A stretch of 64,000 nt of DNA from Gigantopelta aegis. Its lineage: Eukaryota; Mollusca; Gastropoda; Neomphalida; Peltospiridae. The stretch is taken from the NCBI RefSeq assembly GCF_016097555.1, contig NC_054702.1:81178920-81242919 (forward strand). Reading direction: 5' to 3'. The position numbers and the translations under genes are program-made. Shown here one piece after another: positions 44,975 through 56,790 of this stretch. Under the pieces are notes generated by a model, which had not been told where the DNA came from, searched no databases, and worked only from the letters and a program-made list of their open reading frames with translations. Each line of letters begins with the position of its first letter. Position 1 is the stretch's first letter.

Positions 44975-45350
44975 GCCAGTTTGTTTTGTTTAGCAACACC
45001 ACTTGAGCACAGATTTATTAATCATCGGCTATTGGATGTCAAACTTTTGATAATTCTGACACCTTTTAGAACGCAGATAGAACATGATTACCGTAACGAT
45101 ATCACGTTTCCCTTAACCTTTATAATAGCTTTGTAGATATACGTAGCACATATACGTCTAATGGTCCATGAGTGAAACCTGTTTTTTTTCTTTCTATTTG
45201 ACTACCAAATCGAGGGACAAAAAGCCACTATGATTTTCAGTTAGCCTGATGTCTGAACTGTATGAAAATATGTGATGGTCATTTCAGAAGCCCAGATAAA
45301 TATGAAAATGTCGGCCATTTTACAAAATAGCGGTAATTTTGTTTATAAAT
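44975..45350. repeat. Composite repeat: SINE tail plus unknown block, copy 2
   Basis: Matches 30495-30950 through AGAACATGATTACC, GTCTAATGGTCCATGAG and ACCAAATCGAGGGAC to AATATGAAAATG(T/G)CGGCCAT. It lacks the 56-bp duplication of copy 1. Confidence 0.8.
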
Positions 45351-45386
45351 TAGCATTTATCAGATATTGGCCTCTTCTTAAAAAAT

Positions 45387-45510
45387 GGCTTTTGGATGTC
45401 AAACAGGTATATTTTACATGCACCATCCCAAAGACAGGATAGCACATACCACAGCCTTTGATATACCAGTTGTGGTGCACTGGCTGGAACGAGAAATAGC
45501 TCACCGACGC
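45387..45510 (-). mobile_element. SINE family A fragment
   Basis: Contains TTTGATATACCAGTTGTGGTG and GGCTGGAACGAGAAATAGC, lacking head and most of the tail. Absent from the mirror position. Confidence 0.75.
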
Positions 45511-45936
45511 AGTTGGGGCAATGTGTACGGCAAAAAACATGCCGTGGAATAAAAATCGAATATAGTCCACAGCAAAAAAAAAAAGTGCCGTGGATAATTA
45601 AAAATGTCATTGCAATGTCCACGACATTGCCGATTGTCGTGTGCAATTTCAGGGGTTGGACGTGATTACCTTTGGGCATATCCTATTCTCCTTAAAAATG
45701 GAATCTATACAAGCTGCATATACTAGTTTAGTTATCATATCATGAGAATCTAGCTAGTATTTCAAAGCAACGTGGTTCAAACAAACAAGGAATTTGCTAA
45801 AATAGTGTACTTTCACCTTCTACAATACTGATAATCATAAGCCTGACAATGTTAGCGGAGTAAGGTGGCTTTTTGTGGGAGGTATTTTTTTTAAACTATT
45901 GTTTTAGGATAACCTATCGCCTTTGGAATTTAAAAG

Positions 45937-46480
45937 TTAAAGTTTGTTTTGTTTAACGACACCACTAGAGCACCTTTATTAATTAATCATCGGGAATTGG
46001 AAAGAAAGAAAGAAGTGTTTTATTTAACGACGCACTCAACACATTTCATTTACGGTTATATGGCGTTAGACATATGGTTAAGGACCACACAGATATTGAG
46101 AAAGGAAACCCGCTGTCGCCACTTCATGGGCTACTATTGTCGATTAGCAGCAAGGGATATTTTATATGCACCATCCCACAGACACAGTAGTACATACCAC
46201 GGCCTTTGATATACCAGTCGTGGTGGACTGGCTGTAACGAGAAATAGCCCATTGGACCCACCGACGGGGATCGATCACAGATAGACCCCGCATCGAGCAA
46301 GCGCTTTACCATTGGGCTACGTCCCGCCCCGGAAATTGGATGTCAAACATTTGGTAATTATGAAATTCGCTACATTTTTCCATTAGCAGCAAGGGATCTT
46401 TTATATGCACTTTACCACAGACAAGAAAACACATAGCACGCCTTTGATCAGTTGGAATTTAAAGAAACGGCCATAAATGA
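45937..46480 (-). mobile_element. SINE family A, split by another SINE
   Basis: Tail at 45937-46000 (AGTTTGTTTTGTTTAACGAC) and body at 46331-46480. It mirrors 15885-16085. Confidence 0.82.
46001..46330 (-). mobile_element. Nested SINE
   Basis: Tail AAAGAAAGAAAGAAGTGTTT with GACGCACTCAACACATTTC, head ending GGGCTACGTCCCGCCCC. GAATTGG and GAAATTGG border it. It lies inside the older SINE only in the right arm. Confidence 0.87.
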
Positions 46481-46499
46481 CAATTTATAAATCGACTAA

Positions 46500-46725
46500 G
46501 ATTTGATTATCCTGCCACCCTGAACAAAAAACGCATCCTACTGCTTGTCTGTTCAAGATGGATTCCAATGTAAATATAAGATCCCTTGATACTAATAAAA
46601 AACAAATGTAACGGGTTTCATCTCTAAGACTATGTCAAACTTACCAAATGTTTGACATCAATAGCCGATGATTAATAAATCAATGTGCTATAGTGTTGTC
46701 GTTAAACAAAACAAAACTTTAACTT
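46500..46725 (+). mobile_element. SINE family A, 5'-truncated
   Basis: Contains GATCCCTTGATACTAATAAA and the tail ATAGCCGATGATTAATAAAT, ending GTTGTCGTTAAACAAAACA. Confidence 0.75.
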
Positions 46726-46799
46726 GCCTCTTAACCAAACCGGCTAATGCGTGTACGCTCGGCAACGTAAAACAATAGTGCTGAGATACCTTCAGGAAG

Positions 46800-46895
46800 G
46801 AGGCGCGTGAGCAGGAATTGTAGAAGAGAGGAGGGGTCTAGAATTGTAGAATTGGGGAGGGTTCTAGAATTGTAGAAGGGGAGGGGTCTAGAATT
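46800..46895. repeat. Short tandem repeat, ~27-bp unit
   Basis: TCTAGAATTGTAGAA with G-rich linkers occurs three to four times. Confidence 0.8.
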
Positions 46896-46964
46896 GTCTT
46901 GCACTGAACGATTAATATGAGAATTTTAAACACATCATAAACAATTTTGGTATCGCCAACATCC

Positions 46965-47250
46965 GTAAATGAGCGGTCGGTCTACGATCGATGCCCCACG
47001 GTGGGCCCATTGGGCTATTTCTCGTTCCAGCCAGTGCACCACGACTGGTATATCAAAGGCCGTGGTATGTGCTACCCTGTCTGTCGAGTCATGCATTATA
47101 GAAAAGCCCTTGCTACTAATGGAAATATGTAGCGGGGTTCCTCTGTGAGACTATGTCAGAATTACGAAATGTTTGATATCCAATAGCTGATGATTAATAA
47201 ATCAATGTGCTCTAGTGGTTTCGTTAAACAAAACAAACAAACAAACTTTT
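46965..47250 (+). mobile_element. SINE family A
   Basis: Starts near the box B (CTACGATCGATGCCCCACGG), body intact, tail CCAATAGCTGATGATTAATA to GTTAAACAAAACA. Confidence 0.83.
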
Positions 47251-47254
47251 AACC

Positions 47255-48100
47255 GTACATGAAATTTTTTCACAATGACGCCAGATTATTGTAGAATATA
47301 AGTGAATTGAAAGCGCATATAACATTCTCCTACATTATCAATCTAGTCCTCGGTTCCCATCCGTATATGCTTACATTAATTACACTAATTAATATTTTAC
47401 CTTCAGGCCACACGTGAGCGGAGTAATCAAAATGCCTTTACTTACCAACACGGGACAAGTGACCAGTTAGTGGCCTTAACACACACATTATATGGGCGCG
47501 CTGCATCATTAAGAAATGAATGATTTATTTCACTACGCTACTATGGCATATTGAGGTAATTAATCATCGGCTATTGGGTATCGGCCATTTGTGCCGCGCT
47601 TTTGTTTTCCCATTGAAAAAGGTGTGTGATGAATATCTATAACCGCGCACTTTTTAAACTTCACCTCTCACCGGCCCAACGTCCTTATCGCGTCATGCAA
47701 CGTCACGTAGAGGCGTGGTACAAACGTGCGAATAACCATGCATACCACTCATACGTTTATGCAGTTTAACTTGAGTTGTCGTAGAATGTCATTTTCACAC
47801 GACACCTGCTACATTTCGCACATTAGTTTAACGGGTCATTTGCATGCACTTCCCACAAACAGAACAGCACATACCACTTCTTTTGATATACCAGTCATAG
47901 GGTAAAAGTTGGGACAGGAACTCCTGAATCATTCCGTACCCATCACCCCCACCCCCCGCAAGTCAATAGTGAGCATTTTTTACCATATACATATTTCAAC
48001 CACATTTTATTGACACCTTAACATTTAGTACAGAATATATCTCAACTGTAAAGCGAATATGAATGGGTCCATACAAAACTACTAAATCACGTATGCGTCA
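47255..48100. other. Spacer with SINE scraps
   Basis: TTAATCATCGGCTATTGGGT at 47560 and ATACCACTTCTTTTGATATACC near 47870 are SINE A scraps. No gene is recognised. Confidence 0.5.
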
Positions 48101-48107
48101 TGCAGGT

Positions 48108-48129
48108 CGTCTCTCTCTGTCTGTCTCTC

Positions 48130-48220
<91 letters not shown>
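48108..48220. repeat. (CT)n microsatellite
   Basis: About 110 bp of CT with a few GT interruptions at the left. Confidence 0.97.
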
Positions 48221-48221
<1 letters not shown>

Positions 48222-48259
48222 AATGAAGAAATAACCATATTTTGCACGTCAAATAGCAC

Positions 48260-48825
48260 ATGTATCGTTAAAAATTCCTTTCTTTGAATTTTACTGTTAT
48301 TCTGTCTTGTCTCCATAAATAGACTTCAGAAAGTGACCTCAATCGACCAATCAAAACATCTCTGTCATAAGTTTGCCAGCTGCACAAGACATCCATTCCC
48401 AGTCTGGAGCTCCACGCGGTAAGACGTGTTTGTTTCGCTTGTGCACACTGCACGTGCTTTCGTGTACTCGGCTTGGGGGTCCTTCATTTCGTTGTTTTTG
48501 TCAGCGAAATGAAGTTTTCTACTGGGATGTATGCGGCCATTGGAACTGATTGAACGCTGGGACGCTTCTCGTTTCAACAGCCTGCACCACCAGGTTGGAT
48601 TCTTTTTTAGCGAGATTCCTTGCCTCCACATCATTTCTCCGTCTGACTGTCGGACTTGTTTTTTCCGTGACTCGTATGACGGCCATTCTGCAGAACGGTT
48701 GTTCGCGTTTAGTCTGTACATGTCCGAGCCTGTCCTAGCAGCACTGGAAGATTGACCGCCCCACTCTAAGAAGAAATAACCATGGGAAGCGGGGTCGGCC
48801 CCATATACTCTTTTTCTAGACTTTA
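48260..48825. other. Moderately GC-rich segment, frames unassigned
   Basis: A minus-strand frame of 118 codons (48721-48365) and overlapping plus-strand frames exist here. None shows a motif I recognise. The segment may belong to the 5' part of retroelement T, whose tail follows at 49018. Confidence 0.3.
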
Positions 48826-49017
48826 CCTTGCTTTATAGTGATACCATCTCGTATCCTCCGGAGTCGGGCCCGTCCGCACCACTATACCAACCCATGACGA
48901 CTGGACTATACCCTAGTCTGATACTCTCTCTTGTTCAGACGGATCCGGCTTCTCAAGATTTGCATTTCAGCACAGCACTACACCTTCAACGTCTATCGAC
49001 TGTCAATCTAGGGGTTT

Positions 49018-49492
49018 TCTTGACGGGATGCAACCCATCTCGTCCCTGTAAGCTGTGCACCCAAACGGCCTTAACGAGGCCACTCGCGTAGACATATCGA
49101 TCGGACTTTAAACTTTTAGATCTGCGTTCAAAATTTTATGTCGAAATTACTTCTTTTTTTTAAAAATATTATTAAATAGTCCGATCCTCTCTTCTTTCTC
49201 TTATTTAATTTTGGACTGTTCTTCTAAAATGCTCCAAATTATATAAATATTCGGCCGAGCAGTCAATTCTTTTTTATTTTTGGCTTGTAACCTTTTTATT
49301 TTTTTTATTTAATCTATTAACTTCTTTACTAATTACTATTTTCAAAATTCTGCCCATTTTCACCCCCCCCCCCCTTTCTATCCCGAGTCAGGCCACCGAT
49401 CTTATCGGAGGTCGGACTCGGGATGGGCGTGTTCGAAACCCTAGTGGTATATGGGCACGTTAAACTAGTTCTCATCATCATCATCATCATCA
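49018..49492 (+). mobile_element. Unclassified retroelement T, 3' tail, copy 2
   Basis: Same tail as 7032-7625: TTGACGGGATGCAAC, GGCCTTAACGAGGCCACTCG, CGGACTTTAAACTTTTAGA, ending GTGTTCGAAACCCTAGTGG and GGGCACGTTAAACTAG, then a (ATC)n tail. A short upstream frame ends NPSRPCKLCTQTALTRPLA. Confidence 0.7.
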
Positions 49493-49527
49493 CAAGATAT
49501 CCGACCAGTGACTGGTAACGGTGAGGG

Positions 49528-49797
49528 GGTGGGTCGTAGCCTAGTGGTAAAGCCTAATGTGCGATCGGTCTGGAATCGATCCACATCGGTGGACCCATTG
49601 GGCTAATTCTCGTTCCAGCCAGTGCACCACAACTGGTATATCAAAGGCCGTGGTATGTGCTATCCTCTCTATGGGATCGTGCATATAAAATATTCCTCTC
49701 TAAGACTATATGTCCAAATTACGAAATGTTTGACATCCAATAGTCAATGAATAATAAATCAATGTGCTCTAGTCTTGTCGATAAACAAATAAACGTT
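49528..49797 (+). mobile_element. SINE family A
   Basis: Head GGTGGGTCGTAGCCTAGTGG with box B GGAATCGATCCACATCGG, body with a small deletion, tail to GTCGATAAACAAATAAACG. Confidence 0.85.
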
Positions 49798-50063
49798 AAC
49801 TTTGTTACGGTGAACGTAACATGGATAAAACACAGAACCGGCTCGTGTTGTATCAACAGACTGAGGCAAGACAGAATGGGCAGCTATTCCTGGAAACGTG
49901 CAAATGTATCTCGTCATCTAAATGTTCAACTGTAGACTTTGACACGACCAACGGAACACTTTAGTTTGCTTCTTGTCAACAACGCTCAAGTATTTAAAAA
50001 AGAAAAAAACTTCTCTTATAATCTCCTGCTTGATCTATTAATGTTCGTGTGTGTATGCTAATT

Positions 50064-50204
50064 TTACACCGTATTATTCATTGCAGTTTTCATCACACTG
50101 ATAATATGAGAAAAGAAACTCGTCCACGCTTTCCTAGCGTCTCTGTTATAGGTTTCTGGTTGTAAATGTTTATCGAATGAATAGTCCAAGGATGACCACA
50201 ATTT
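50064..50204 (-). CDS. Globin gene, last exon (G-H helices)
   Basis: After the minus-strand acceptor TTTTATTTTCAG (ending 50205) the exon reads KLWSSLDYSFDKHLQPETYN, then RDARKAWTSFFSHIISVMKT, ending AMNNTV and a stop. This is the amphipathic end of a globin: G helix, then H helix with the typical 'AW-x-x-FF-x-x-I-x-x-M' pattern. The reading phase is 0, which matches the conserved G7.0 intron position of animal globins. It pairs with the exon at 51516-51747. The protein would bind haem and oxygen in the cell; which globin subfamily is not resolved. Confidence 0.8.
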   Translation of the reverse strand, partial: KLWSSLDYSFDKHLQPETYNRDARKAWTSFFSHIISVMKTAMNNTV

Positions 50205-50288
50205 CTGAAAATAAAAGTTAAAATAAATTATACTTAATCTAAAGTATGTCTTGTATATGTCTGTGTATGTAACACCACCACCATCACC

Positions 50289-50319
<31 letters not shown>

Positions 50320-50514
50320 TTGAGCATACCCGTAATTGTTAATAATAATAAACAGTTTTTTTTATATATGCATAGTATTGTTTACTAACTTTGTTGAATT
50401 ATGAAAGTGATAATGACAATTTAGATTAAATTTTTTGTGTCTAGTTTATTTTGTTTTCTTTACAAATGCACGTATCCTTCAGACAAGTTTCATCACAGTT
50501 GCTTATTTTATTTT

Positions 50515-50795
50515 GTCTGTAGGTCTAATGCTAATCCAGCCTACCTCTCTCTGTAGGTATAATGGTAATCCAACCTACCTCTCCCTTTGTAGGTCGAATA
50601 ATAATCCAACATACCTATCTCTGTAGGTCGAATGATAATCCCACCTACGTCTCTATGTAGGTCTAATGGTAATCCAACCTATCTCTCTGTAGGTCGAATG
50701 ATAATCCAACCTACTTCTCTGTAGGTCGAATGGTAATCCAGCCTACGTCTCTATACATGTCTAATGGTAATCCAACCTATCTCTCTCTCTCTCTC

Positions 50796-50847
<52 letters not shown>

Positions 50848-51515
50848 GGACAAATAATAATCCAGCCTACGTCTCTATATAGGTCTAATAGTAATCCAAC
50901 CTACCTCTCGCTCTGTAGGTCGAACGGGAATCCAACCTACCTCTCGCTCTGTAGGTCGAACGGGAATCCAACCTACCTCTCGCTCTGTAGGTCGAACGGG
51001 AATCCAACCAACCTCTCGCTCTGTAGGTCGAATAATAGTCTAACCTAGCTCTATCTGTAGGTCTAATGGTAATCCATCCTACTTCTCTGTAAGTCTAATG
51101 ATAATCCAACTTACGTCTCTGTGTAGGTCTAATGGTAATCCAACCAACCTCTCGCTCTGTAGGTTGAACGATAATCCAGCCTACCTCTCGCTCTGTAGGT
51201 TGAACGATAATCCAGCCTACCTCTCTGTAGGCCGAATGGTAACACAACCTATGTATATCTCTAGGTCTAATGGTAATCCAGCCTACCTCTCTCTGTAGGT
51301 CTCATAATACAACCTACCTCTCGCTTGTAGGTCTAATGGTAGTACAACGCACGTCTGTATGTAGGTATAATGGTAATACAACCTACTTCTCTCTTTTAGG
51401 TATAATGGTAAGCCAACCTACCTCTCTGTAGGTCTAATGGTAAGCCAACCTACCTCTCTGTAGGTCTAATGACAATACAACCTACCTCTGTATGTCTAAT
51501 GGTAATTCAACCTAC
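50515..51515 (-). repeat. Minisatellite of splice-donor-like units in globin intron
   Basis: About 30 units of roughly 32-38 bp. On the coding (minus) strand each starts GTAGGTTGGATTACCATTAG and ends CAGAGAG. The array begins exactly at the exon's donor, whose sequence (GAG|GTAGGTTGAATTACC) is itself one unit. A (CT)n run interrupts it at 50780-50842. Confidence 0.88.
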
Positions 51516-51747
51516 CTCCAACACTTTAATTGGAACCCCATACTGCTGGTGGTGCTTGCCCAGCATCAGCAGGAACTTGTTGAGTTTGGGTAGATCATCC
51601 ACACAGTTGACAGCAAATTCAATGCCGTCCATGACGAGTGCGGCATGGCGCTGTAGAAGCGACTCGTCCACCGTGAACTTCTCACCGCCGTCGGCCACGA
51701 CAATCTTCGGAAACAGATACCTCAGTTGGCGTTCAGACTGCAACAAG
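51516..51747 (-). CDS. Globin gene, middle exon (C to G helices)
   Basis: The acceptor (a T/C-rich tract ending GTCCAG, at 51748) leaves one base of a split codon, then LLQSERQLRYLFPKI, a loop with DGGEKFTVDES, LLQRHAALVMDGIEFAVNCV and DDLPKLNKFLLMLGKHHQQY, ending GVPIKVLE before the donor GTAGGT. The His in LQRHA fits the distal E7 position and that in LGKHH the proximal F8 that ligates haem iron. The exon starts after the second base of a codon just before the conserved 'LF' and ends in phase 0, i.e. the classic B12.2 and G7.0 globin introns. The first exon (A-B helices) is expected at higher coordinates and was not found; SINEs and an LTR element lie there. Confidence 0.82.
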
Positions 51748-51774
51748 CTGGACAACAGGATGGAAGAAAAAAAA

Positions 51775-51925
51775 TGTTTCTTTTGTTTAACGACACCGTT
51801 AGAGCACATTGGTTTATTAATCATCGGCTATTGGATGTCAAACATTTCGTAATTCTGACATATAGTCTTAGAGGGGAAACCCGCTAATTTTTCCATTAGT
51901 ATGCACCATGTCACAGCCAGGGTAT
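51775..51925 (-). mobile_element. SINE family A fragment in globin intron 1
   Basis: TTTTGTTTAACGACACCGTT to TTTCCATTAGTATGCACC, lacking the head. It begins about 30 bp upstream of the middle exon acceptor. Confidence 0.83.
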
Positions 51926-52129
51926 GTTACTGGGGGAGAGAGACCCCTCTCCCCTGTCTCATACGCTAATGAAAAAAAAATGTATATTCAGATTGCAATG
52001 ATTGAAAGGAGAATGCAGACTGATGGAAATAAATAAGGGAACACAAAAACAATAACAGATTGCTACCAGAACCCTTATCCGTAGCATTAAGATATTAACT
52101 CCGTTGCAAACAGTAATGACACCCAATTA

Positions 52130-52410
52130 CTCATTTTACCTACCTGTGATATTTGTATGGTTTGCACAGCTGTTTACACTGGTTTAAGTTAACTCTTGAA
52201 TTTTTATATTAATGTTCGCCATCACTTCATTTTCGCATTTTCCTTACTTTGACACCCTATAGCCGATTTGCAGAGCTCAAATGACGTCACAGATGCAAGT
52301 TGTATGGCGTTTCCATGACGATAACGTTTCAGACTGTATTAGTATTGAATTAAGACTAAAAGTTTTATAAGCGCCAGGCCTGGAATGTCGTTAAACATTA
52401 ATTCATTCAG
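52130..52410 (+). pseudogene. LINE/element C 3' tail, diverged, with an insertion
   Basis: CTGTGATATTTGTATGGTTTGC to TTTGACACCCTATAGCCGAT matches the LINE tail. About 95 bp then separate it from GGAATGTCGTTAAACATTAA, so the tail holds an insertion. Confidence 0.7.
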
Positions 52411-52493
52411 TTCCTCGTTACATAATCTATATTTTATATAGACCTAACTAATCAAACAGTGATTTAAATTTGGTCTCAAATACCATGCATGTA

Positions 52494-52880
52494 CCGGCCT
52501 CGGTGGCGTCGTGGTTAGGCTATCGGTCTACTGGCTGGTAGGTACTGGGTTCGGATCTCAGTCGAGGCATGGGATTTTTAATCCAGTTACCGACTCCAAA
52601 CCCTGAGTGAGTGCTCCGCAAGGCTCAATGGGTAGGTGTAAACCACTTGCACCAACCAGTGATCCATAACTGGTTCAACAAAGGCCATGGTTTGTGCTAT
52701 CCTGCCTGTGGGAAGCGCAAATAAAAGATCCCTTGCTGCTAATCGAAAAGAGTAGCCAATGTAGTGGCGACAGCGGGTTTCCTCTCTAAATATGTGTGGT
52801 CCTTACCCATATGTCTGACGCCATATAACCGTAAATAAAATGTGTTGAGTGCGTCGTTAAATAAAACATTTTTTTCTTTT
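52494..52880 (+). mobile_element. SINE family B with alternative tail
   Basis: CCGGCCTCGGTGGCGTCGTGG to AAATAAAACATTTTTTTC, flanked by CAAATACCATGC and CAAATATCATGC (TSD with one change). Confidence 0.9.
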
Positions 52881-52889
52881 CAAATATCA

Positions 52890-53459
52890 TGCGTTCCCTC
52901 ATTTCTTTCTATTAGTATACATGTTTAAAGGCTAGCTTATATTGGTTAAACGACAGTTCAATCTGACGGGACTTTTTGTTTTTGTACCGCTTCCCTTATC
53001 GCTATGCAATAACTGTTTCAGAGATTTCTGCACAGTTCCAAAACAGTTTATAGCAACTGCTAAGTAATTTTCAAATCGATTAGCAGTTCTCTAATGTTTC
53101 CTATAGAGAATGCATTTCAAACTGCGGCTCATTGGTGTCTATCACGGCTATTTCGACATTTGGTCTTGATTGTCAGAGAGGAAACCCGCTTCCACCAGAT
53201 AGGCATCTCCCATCGCATGTGCGTTCACGCACACATGGACGCACACATTACACCCTTAGATTTATCACTCGTGGGGCACTGTGTGCTGACTTGCAGGTCG
53301 CGTAGGAAGTATATGATATCTGGAGTGGCATGGGTGGGTGCCACAATCTCTAATGACTTGGGGGTGGGGAGACAAGTAATTGTTATGTTTATTAAGCGTA
53401 CGAAAAAAACCCTGTTCATTATCATCCTCGAGTGGGGGCCTGTGCCAACCAGAACTCCA
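52890..53459. other. Spacer between SINE and LTR, no gene seen
   Basis: Open frames here lack recognisable motifs. If the globin's first exon lies within the window it would be here, but no A/B-helix pattern was found on the minus strand. Confidence 0.4.
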
Positions 53460-53804
53460 CGTATTAATTCTGTATTACAAGGTTACTGAATGAGTATTTA
53501 AGGGTTAATTAAAAATTAACCAGTTAGGAATAAAGTTGTAATTCCTTTATTAATTAAGTTCCCCTGGCAGCGTTTCTCAATTATCACACGTGTGTGTTGT
53601 ATCACGGTGAAGTGATTAGAAAATTGTGTAAACTAGACACCTAGTGATTAACCAATTAAGCGATTAGCTATGGGTTGTTATTATATTGTTGTTAATTAAC
53701 TACTGCGGCAAGTACATTTGTCAGCGTTAGAGTTCATACAGATTCCAAAGTGTATTGTGTTTTGTTGTGTTTTCTAGTGAACTAAACGTGCTACATATAT
53801 ATGT

Positions 53805-53873
<69 letters not shown>

Positions 53874-54033
53874 ATTTTATTTATATCAGATCTTATCTCT
53901 GATCACTCATAGAGCCGGGCCACTCGGGTAGTAGCCTGCCCGATACAGAGAGATCTAATAGATATACAGTTAGGAGAGATATTTGGATAATCGTGTTTTA
54001 TTCAGTTACGGGTATGATAGGATCCCCGTGACA
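53460..54033 (+). mobile_element. 5' LTR of Gypsy-type element, 5'-truncated
   Basis: Matches 58130-58634 of the 3' LTR from GTATTAATTCTGTATTAC to CCCCGTGACA; the first ~650 bp are missing. A (TA)n run at 53811-53870 has expanded compared with the 3' LTR. Just inside lies TTGGGGCGCTTGTCCCG, a likely primer-binding site. Confidence 0.9.
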
Positions 54034-54191
54034 GGAATAAAAATTGGGGCGCTTGTCCCGGATCTGAATCGGGACATGCATATTTGAAAAGTATGATTTG
54101 TAAATGGGGGCTTTATAAATTCTTTTTACAAATTCACTAGAAGTAGCAACGTTGTTCACTAGAAAAAAAAATAAGTGCGTCATATCTAAAC

Positions 54192-55250
<1,059 letters not shown>

Positions 55251-55263
55251 GGCAGATGATTAC

Positions 55264-56340
55264 GTGTTAATACACAAGGCTCAGGCAGTACAGGGTAGCT
55301 CTATCAAACAGGGTGATAAGAAGAAATTTCAGCCAGGTTTTTCCCGGGAAAGTAACTATCGGGGAGAGTCATCTAGTTGGTCAGCTAGTCAGACAAGGAA
55401 TGCACCTGGTGGGCAAAGTAAGGATAAACCTGCATTATCAGCCAATGCACGAACTTTCCGTCCACATTGCAGTTACTGTAAAAAGGATAACCATCTTGTC
55501 GGGGACTGTTTTAAAAGGACACGCGATAATGCGCAAGTGGTCGGTTTAGTGAGGTCAGCTCCGTTAGCAAGAGAGTTAATGATTAGTCCTATAGCAGAGA
55601 AAGTAAACCCGTATGTGTCCACTGGTATGATTTGTGATGTGAAGCAAGAGTCGAGTCCTAAGGCAATATCAATCTATCGAGATACAGGGTGTAGCCAGTC
55701 GCTTATAACGTCGGAGTGTTTAGCTGGTATTGAAAATTCAGACACAGGACGTAGTTTTGCCTTAACCTCGGTTACTGGGGAAAATATGGTTGTCCGGTTA
55801 CATAACGTTTTGTTGTGTTCGAAGTTTGTGACGGGACCAGTCCTTATGGGTGTTGTGAAGGACTTGCCTTTTGAAAACATAGGAGTTTTGTTTGGTAACG
55901 ATTTGACTAGTCAGTGTTGCCAGCCGCCAGGTCACCAATTGTTAATTGAAGACAGCCCTTTACCAATAGAAGAGTGTGAGGCTGATGAGATTAGATATCC
56001 TGCGTGTGTAATGACTAGGGCTATGGCCAGAAGGGTAGCACGAGACCCAGAGGAAAATTGTGATTTGTCTGATACATGTGTGAGCCATGAAATTGGAGTG
56101 GATGAGGTTATCAGTAAAATAGTAGATAAGTCAACTGAGGAACTAAATGTGGTGGAACCTGTTGACCTCCCGCAGAGGGGAAATGAACCAGTTGTGTTTG
56201 ATAGAGGGGACTTACCTTGTAATAGACAAGAGTTAATCCTAGAGCAGGGGGCTGATCCAAATTTGTTGGCAGCTCGCACTACATTGTTAACTGAGGATGA
56301 GATGGAGGATCAGATGTCAGGTTATTATATGGACAAGTGA
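55264..56340 (+). pseudogene. gag-pol of Gypsy-type element: zinc knuckle and protease
   Basis: A 358-codon open frame. Near residue 70 is a zinc knuckle CSYCKKDNHLVGDC (C-x2-C-x4-H-x4-C) that binds RNA. Near residue 140 is the aspartic-protease active site IYRDTGCSQSLI, with the later GVLFGNDL motif of the protease fold. The end (PACVMTRAMARR, then an acidic linker to a TGA at 56338) normally leads into reverse transcriptase, but here the next frame is integrase. The frame is open, but the element lacks a reverse transcriptase. Confidence 0.87.
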
Positions 56341-56346
56341 GTATTA

Positions 56347-56790
56347 ATGAATAAGAGTGTGGAGAAGGTTGTGCCTGATAATGAGATATGTGTGACAAGA
56401 TGTAGAATTGTGGTGCCCTCTAAGTACCGTCCGTCATTGTTATTGTTAGCACATGAGGACGTGTTTGCTGGCCACTTAGGGCGGAATAAGACTCATAGTA
56501 AACTTGCCTCAGAGTTTTATTGGAAGGGAATGTTTGCAGATGTCAGTAAGCATTGCATGTCATGTCATGTGTGTCAGGTTGTGGGGAAACCAAATCAACT
56601 AATTCCTCCCTATCCCCTGCAGAAGGTTCCCATAGTTGGGGAAGCCTTTTGAAAAGTATTGATAGATATCGTGGGGCCATTACCGAAAACGCGTTCAGGC
56701 AACCAATTCTTATTAACAATTATGTGCTTAACTACGCGTTTTCCAGAGGCGATTCCCTTAAGGAAGGTTACTGCATCTGTCGAAGTTCCA
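56347..56790 (+). pseudogene. Integrase N-terminal half, truncated
   Basis: Reads HEDVFAGHLGRNKTHSKLAS, then FYWKGMFADVSKHCMSCHVC: the H-H-C-C zinc-binding domain that starts Gypsy integrases. After a frame change near 56645 the core begins (IVGPLPKT-like) with its first conserved Asp, then ends near 56790 where RNase H sequence starts. The rest of the catalytic core (second Asp, Glu) is gone. Confidence 0.85.

Larger units (their letters stand above)
35830..46490. repeat. Right arm of the inverted segmental duplication
   Basis: Mirror of 15860-30650 (pairs listed there). Insertions private to this arm include a Tc1-like element with direct repeats (36403-37921), SINE A (38238), SINE B (40565), a TTAA MITE (41766) and a nested SINE (46001). 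The inner edge is near 35835, where similarity to 30640 (ACGTTTC(C)...TTAA) stops. Confidence 0.85.

Noticed and set aside
48063..48316. Ser/Leu or Arg/Glu repeat proteins over CT/GA runs (also at 1845-2111 and 50764)
   Set aside because: They are translations of dinucleotide microsatellites without conserved flanks.
48365..48721. 118-codon minus-strand frame
   Set aside because: No motif recognised, overlapping frames on the other strand, and it lies next to a retroelement tail.
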